Origin: Variovorax sp. RA8
Lineage (GTDB): Bacteria; Pseudomonadota; Gammaproteobacteria; Burkholderiales; Burkholderiaceae_C
Assembly (NCBI RefSeq): GCF_901827175.1
Contig: NZ_LR594663.1
Coordinates: 248,001-312,000, forward strand
Direction: 5' to 3'
Length of the DNA stretch: 64,000 bases
The position numbers and the translations under genes were made by a program. The notes beneath the pieces are model-generated. The model searched no databases, was not told where the DNA came from, and saw only the letters and a list, made by a program, of their open reading frames with translations. Of the stretch, positions 60,833-64,000 are shown one piece after another (position 1 is the stretch's first letter; each line of letters begins with the position of its first letter).

Positions 60833-61876
60833 ATGCTCAAAGTCCTCATCCTCGGCGTCAACGGCTTCATCGGCCACCACCTGACGCGTCACATCATGGA
60901 GCGCACCGACTGGCAGCTGCACGGCATGGACATGCAGTCCGACCGCGTCGCGCCCTGGCTCGATCACCCGCGCTTCCACTTCTTCGAGGGCGACATCACC
61001 ATCAACAAGGAGTGGATCGAATACCACGTGAAGAAGTGCGACGTGGTGCTGCCGCTGGTCGCGATCGCGACGCCGGCGACCTACGTGCGCGAGCCGCTGC
61101 GCGTGTTCGAGCTCGACTTCGAGGCCAACCTGCCGATCGTTCGCCAGTGCCTGCGCTACGACAAGCGCGTGGTTTTTCCCTCGACCAGCGAGGTCTACGG
61201 GATGTGCGCCGACGAGAGCTTCGACCCCGAGGCCTCCAACCTGGTCTACGGCCCGATCAACAAGCCGCGCTGGATCTACGCCTGCGCCAAGCAGTTGATG
61301 GACCGGGTGATCCACGCCTACGGCCAGCAGGAGGGTCTGCGCTACACGCTCTTCAGGCCCTTCAACTGGGTCGGCCCCGGGCTGGACAGCCTGCATGCGC
61401 CCAAGGAAGGCTCGAGCCGCGTGCTCACCCAGTTCCTCGGCCACATCGTGCGCGGCGAGCCGATTCGGCTGGTCGACGGCGGCCGCCAGCAGCGCACCTT
61501 CACCTATGTCGACGACGGCATTTCGGCGCTGGCGAAGATCATCGCGAACGAGGGCGGCATCGCCGACGGCAAGATCTACAACATCGGCAACCCCGACAAC
61601 AACCTGTCGATCCGCGCGCTCGCCCGGATGATGCTGGCCCTGGCGCGCACGCTGCCCGAGTACCGCGATGCCGCGGCCGCCGTGGCGCTGATCGACGTGA
61701 CGTCGGCGGATTACTACGGCAGCGGCTACCAGGACGTGCTGTATCGCGTGCCGGACATCCACCGCACCACGGCAGACCTGGACTGGCGGCCCCAGGTCGG
61801 AATGGAAGAGGCACTGCGCGAGATGTTCGCCTACTATCGCGACCAGGCCGCGGCCGCCGCCGATCTGGAAGCCTGA
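60833..61876 (+). CDS. ArnA UDP-glucuronate dehydrogenase/decarboxylase domain, free-standing
   Basis: A 347-aa extended SDR matching the C-terminal half of ArnA: VLILGVNGFIGHHLTRHIME (NAD loop), LPLVAIATPATYVREPLRVF, VFPSTSEVYGMCADESFDPE, the Tyr-x3-Lys in RWIYACAKQLMDRVIHAYGQ, and FRPFNWVGPGLDSLHAPKEG. It oxidatively decarboxylates UDP-glucuronate to UDP-4-keto-pentose, the substrate of ArnB. ATG 60833 is chosen; an upstream TTG at 60791 adds 14 residues. The pair with 59845-60804 is a split ArnA. Confidence 0.93.
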   Translation: MLKVLILGVNGFIGHHLTRHIMERTDWQLHGMDMQSDRVAPWLDHPRFHFFEGDITINKEWIEYHVKKCDVVLPLVAIATPATYVREPLRVFELDFEANLPIVRQCLRYDKRVVFPSTSEVYGMCADESFDPEASNLVYGPINKPRWIYACAKQLMDRVIHAYGQQEGLRYTLFRPFNWVGPGLDSLHAPKEGSSRVLTQFLGHIVRGEPIRLVDGGRQQRTFTYVDDGISALAKIIANEGGIADGKIYNIGNPDNNLSIRALARMMLALARTLPEYRDAAAAVALIDVTSADYYGSGYQDVLYRVPDIHRTTADLDWRPQVGMEEALREMFAYYRDQAAAAADLEA

Positions 61877-61881
61877 GGACG

Positions 61882-62793
61882 ATGGCGCGGATCGTACTGA
61901 AAGTCGACGTTGACACCTGGCGCGGCACCCGCGAGGGCGTACCCGCCCTGGTCCGCCTGCTGGCGGCGAAGCGCTGCGGCGCGAGCTTTCTCTTCAGCCT
62001 CGGACCGGATCACACCGGCCGCGCTATCTTGCGAGTGCTGCGCCCGGGCTTCCTCGGCAAGGTTTCGCGCACCTCGGTGCTCGAGCACTACGGCCTTCGC
62101 ACCCTCCTGCACGGCGTGCTGCTGCCCGGGCCGGACATCGGCCGGCGCGAAGCCGCCACGCTGCGCAGCGTTCGCGACGCCGGCTTCGAGGTGGGTGTGC
62201 ATTGCTGGGACCACGTGCGCTGGCAGGACCGCCTGCTGAGCCGGGACGGCGCCTGGGCCGAGCGCGAGATGCGCCGCGCGCTGCAGTGTCATGCCGAGGT
62301 GTTCGGCGCCCCAGCGCGGCTGCACGGCGCCGCGGGCTGGCAGTTCAATCCGGCGGCGGCGCAGGCCGAAGCTGCGCTGGGCATCGAGTTCGCCTCGGAC
62401 ACGCGCGGCAACCATGCCTTCGTCCCGGTAGCGGACGACGGCACGGCCCTCGGGCCGCCGCAGTACCCGACCACCCTGCCGACGCTGGACGAGCTCATCG
62501 GCGTGGACGGCCTCACCGCGGACAACGTGCACCGGCACCTGCTGGGGCTGACCGAGCAGACCACGCAGGACCAGGTCTACACGCTGCACGCCGAGCTCGA
62601 GGGCATGAAGCTGCGCAGCGTGTTCGAGCGCCTGATCGCCGGCTGGCGGGCCCAGGGGCACGAGCTCGTCGCACTGGGCGCGCTGCACGACGCGTGCATC
62701 AGCGTGGCGCTTCCGCGCCATCGCATCGCGCTCGGCAGCGTCCCCGGCCGCTCAGGACTGCTCGCGCTCCAGGGTGCGGCCTGGCGAGGCTGA
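61882..62793 (+). CDS. arnD: 4-deoxy-4-formamido-L-arabinose-phosphoundecaprenol deformylase ArnD
   Basis: A 303-aa NodB-fold deformylase: MARIVLKVDVDTWRGTREGV (metal-binding Asp), EVGVHCWDHVRWQDRLLSRD (His), APARLHGAAGWQFNPAAAQA and EFASDTRGNHAFVPV. It removes the formyl group from the lipid-linked sugar, making transfer irreversible. It is the last enzyme gene of the operon, 5 bases after the dehydrogenase gene. Confidence 0.92.
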   Translation: MARIVLKVDVDTWRGTREGVPALVRLLAAKRCGASFLFSLGPDHTGRAILRVLRPGFLGKVSRTSVLEHYGLRTLLHGVLLPGPDIGRREAATLRSVRDAGFEVGVHCWDHVRWQDRLLSRDGAWAEREMRRALQCHAEVFGAPARLHGAAGWQFNPAAAQAEAALGIEFASDTRGNHAFVPVADDGTALGPPQYPTTLPTLDELIGVDGLTADNVHRHLLGLTEQTTQDQVYTLHAELEGMKLRSVFERLIAGWRAQGHELVALGALHDACISVALPRHRIALGSVPGRSGLLALQGAAWRG

Positions 62794-62889
62794 CCCGGGA
62801 GCCGCCGTCGAAGCGAACGCGGCGCCGGTCCCCACTGTCGCCCTCGGCCCCGGCGGCCTTATTCAGGCCATCACAAAGAACAGCATTCA

Positions 62890-63429
62890 ATGAAAAGGCT
62901 TCTGATGAGACCTTCACCGCCCGCTCGCGTCGCCGGCCTTGTCATTGGCCTCATTGGCCTCATTGGCCTCATTGGCCTATTGGATGCGTCGGCCATCCGC
63001 GCAGAGGAATCGAACCTCACCCGGACCGATTCCGCATGGGAAATCACCCTTTCGCCCCATGCATACCACTTCCACAGCGACCCGACGCACAAACCCGTGT
63101 GGCTCATCGGACTGGAGCGCCAGCGTGCCGACGGATGGCTTTGGGGCGGCGCTTACTTCAGCAATTCCTTTGGGCAAAAATCGGGCGCCGTCTATGTCGG
63201 CTACGTGTGGAACAAGCTGTTCAACGCGCCGATGCTCTATGCCAAGCTGGTGGGCGGCCTCATGTACGGCTACGTGGCACCCTATGAAGACAAGGTTCCG
63301 TTTAACCACAACGGGTTTTCGCCCATCATCGTGCCGTCCCTTGGCTACCGATTGACGCCCAAGGACGCCCTGCAGGTCTCGCTGATGGGCAGCGCCGGTG
63401 TGCTGCTCTCCTACACTCAACGCTTCTAA
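62890..63429 (+). CDS. PagP-like outer-membrane beta-barrel protein
   Basis: A 179-aa exported protein. The signal peptide contains the repeated Ile-Gly-Leu core (VIGLIGLIGLIGLL) and ends near SAIRAEE. The mature part alternates aromatic and small residues (WEITLSPHAYHFHSDPTHKP, YFSNSFGQKSGAVYVGYVWN, PIIVPSLGYRLTPKDALQVS) and ends in Tyr-Thr-Gln-Arg-Phe, a C-terminal Phe typical of outer-membrane barrels. It resembles PagP lipid A palmitoyltransferases in size, but Asn-Ser appears where PagP has Asp-Ser, so activity is not assured. It lies 96 bases after arnD, which fits a lipid A role. Confidence 0.6.
   Translation: MKRLLMRPSPPARVAGLVIGLIGLIGLIGLLDASAIRAEESNLTRTDSAWEITLSPHAYHFHSDPTHKPVWLIGLERQRADGWLWGGAYFSNSFGQKSGAVYVGYVWNKLFNAPMLYAKLVGGLMYGYVAPYEDKVPFNHNGFSPIIVPSLGYRLTPKDALQVSLMGSAGVLLSYTQRF
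62943..62978 (+). repeat. Four perfect tandem copies of a 9-base unit inside a signal peptide
   Basis: CATTGGCCT is repeated four times without error, coding Ile-Gly-Leu units in the hydrophobic core of the signal peptide of 62890-63429. A change in copy number would keep the frame but alter the length of the core, and thus perhaps export efficiency. Confidence 0.9.
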
Positions 63430-63589
63430 TCGCCGAGCTCCACAGCGCGACACCCACATGGACGCGGGCGGCACGACCGCGGTCGCCGACCACCTTCGCT
63501 AGTTCAGTGCACGCTGCAAGCTCGAGCCGCGGATGAAGACACGCTCCTGCTACGAAGCCAGCTGCGCGGCTGGTGGCTACATCGCTGGC

Positions 63590-63806
63590 TGGCCATGGAC
63601 AAGTACCACGGCTCTAACAATGCCAGGCCGTCCAGAGCGCGTGTCATGTAGTGGGCGCCGCGCAGCTGCTGTCTCAGTCCCGGTAGCAGGCCGGCCGCCA
63701 GTGCGCAGGCCAGCCATGCTCGCGCTGGCGAGGCGCGCCGCCGCAGCACGAACCAGCCACCCACATGAGCGAAGCCGATGCAGGCATGGCCCGCCGGAAG
63801 GCAGCC
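63590..63806 (-). pseudogene. PAP2-type phosphatase remnant
   Basis: The frame reads GCLPAGHACIGFAHVGGWFV, LRRRASPARAWLACALAAGL and QQLRGAHYMTRALDG. This is the catalytic core of PAP2 enzymes, with PAGHA in place of the usual PGGHA and a second catalytic His in RGAH. Neither the N- nor the C-terminal parts continue in frame, so it is a fragment. The location next to lipid A genes suggests that it was once an LpxE/LpxT-like enzyme. Confidence 0.55.
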
Positions 63807-63880
63807 GCCCTACCCGCCGTCGGATCGTCGCGCAAGCCCCAAGCCCAGTGCGACGCGTAGTCGGTCAGTAGCGCTCCCCG

Positions 63881-63926
63881 AGTCCCCCTCACCCTGGCCC
63901 TCTCACAAGGAGAGCAGCTAAGAGAG
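63881..63926. repeat. Possible REP-like intergenic repeat
   Basis: CCCTCACCCTGGCCCTCTCA followed by AAGGAGAG looks like the CCCTCACCC...CCTCTCCC...GGGAGAGGG type of palindromic repeat common between genes in proteobacteria. The two arms are degraded. It is based on pattern memory only. Confidence 0.3.
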
Positions 63927-64000
63927 CAGGACCGCGGCACGACGCCAGCGCATCCAACCCCGCCTTGTAGGTCGGCGTCCGCACATCCATCACGCCCAGC

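Noticed and set aside
63889..64000. Partial minus-strand gene entering from the right edge (MDVRTPTYKAGLDALASC)
   Set aside because: Only about 37 codons are visible, they end inside a REP-like repeat, and no family is recognisable.
1..64000. CRISPR arrays, tRNA or rRNA genes
   Set aside because: No regularly spaced direct repeats, no cloverleaf-like segment and no rRNA stretches were found on reading both strands; tandem repeats are limited to the 9-base unit at 62943-62978.

Overview
The window looks like the accessory part of a high-GC betaproteobacterial chromosome, most likely Burkholderiales and probably Comamonadaceae (Variovorax/Acidovorax-like). The reasons are GC-rich codon use, the many orphan Bug/TctC-type periplasmic binding proteins, the tricarballylate-type tcuAB genes, LysR/GntR control of small catabolic operons, and an arn lipid A operon with separate ArnA domains. 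The genus is an inference. No rRNA, tRNA or CRISPR array was seen.

Layout. 0-3.6 kb: an intact IS1182-type element, a mazEF toxin-antitoxin pair and a TPR-protein remnant. 3.7-12.7 kb: two operons around a LysR gene, both preceded by the same promoter-like element. They encode two hydroxypyruvate-isomerase-like proteins, two Bug binding proteins (one frameshifted), a thiamine-diphosphate enzyme, a lipocalin-like protein, a quinone-oxidoreductase-like MDR and an SDR. 13.2-27.2 kb: a long minus-strand catabolic cluster with a polar-amino-acid-type ABC transporter, MmgE/PrpD, a D-2-hydroxyacid dehydrogenase, a class II aldolase, TcuB, TcuA, a LysR regulator, an amidase with a small AtzG-like partner, a Bug protein and an aminotransferase. 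27.4-34.6 kb: a LysR gene, hydantoinase/oxoprolinase HyuA-HyuB, and divergently a PuuE-like deacetylase plus an amidase. 34.6-38.2 kb: a graveyard of IS30, IS630, IS21 and IS1182 pieces and a truncated sensor kinase.

38.3-45.8 kb is the most interesting region. One operon carries an MFS transporter, PyrK, a class 1B-type PyrD, an M20 carbamoyl-amino-acid hydrolase, PyrC, an XRE regulator, PyrE and an unknown 108-aa protein. Read together this could import orotate and either salvage it to UMP (PyrE) or degrade it reductively: orotate to dihydroorotate, then N-carbamoyl-aspartate, then aspartate. 45.9-51.6 kb: a frameshifted Bug protein, a PDR/VanB-type reductase, a frameshifted molybdopterin oxidoreductase, a divergent GntR regulator and a MoCo-carrier-like protein. 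51.5-55.1 kb: a degraded IS110 and gene fragments. 55.6-63.4 kb: a 4-amino-4-deoxy-L-arabinose lipid A operon (arnT, arnE-like, arnB, arnC, split arnA, arnD) followed by a PagP-like outer-membrane protein, with a frameshifted PAP2 phosphatase upstream.

Several reading frames (two Bug genes, the molybdoenzyme, the second IS1182 transposase, and three places in IS110) are each broken by what looks like one missing base, often in a short G/C run. This may be an assembly-quality problem rather than biology, and the broken-gene calls should be read with that in mind.
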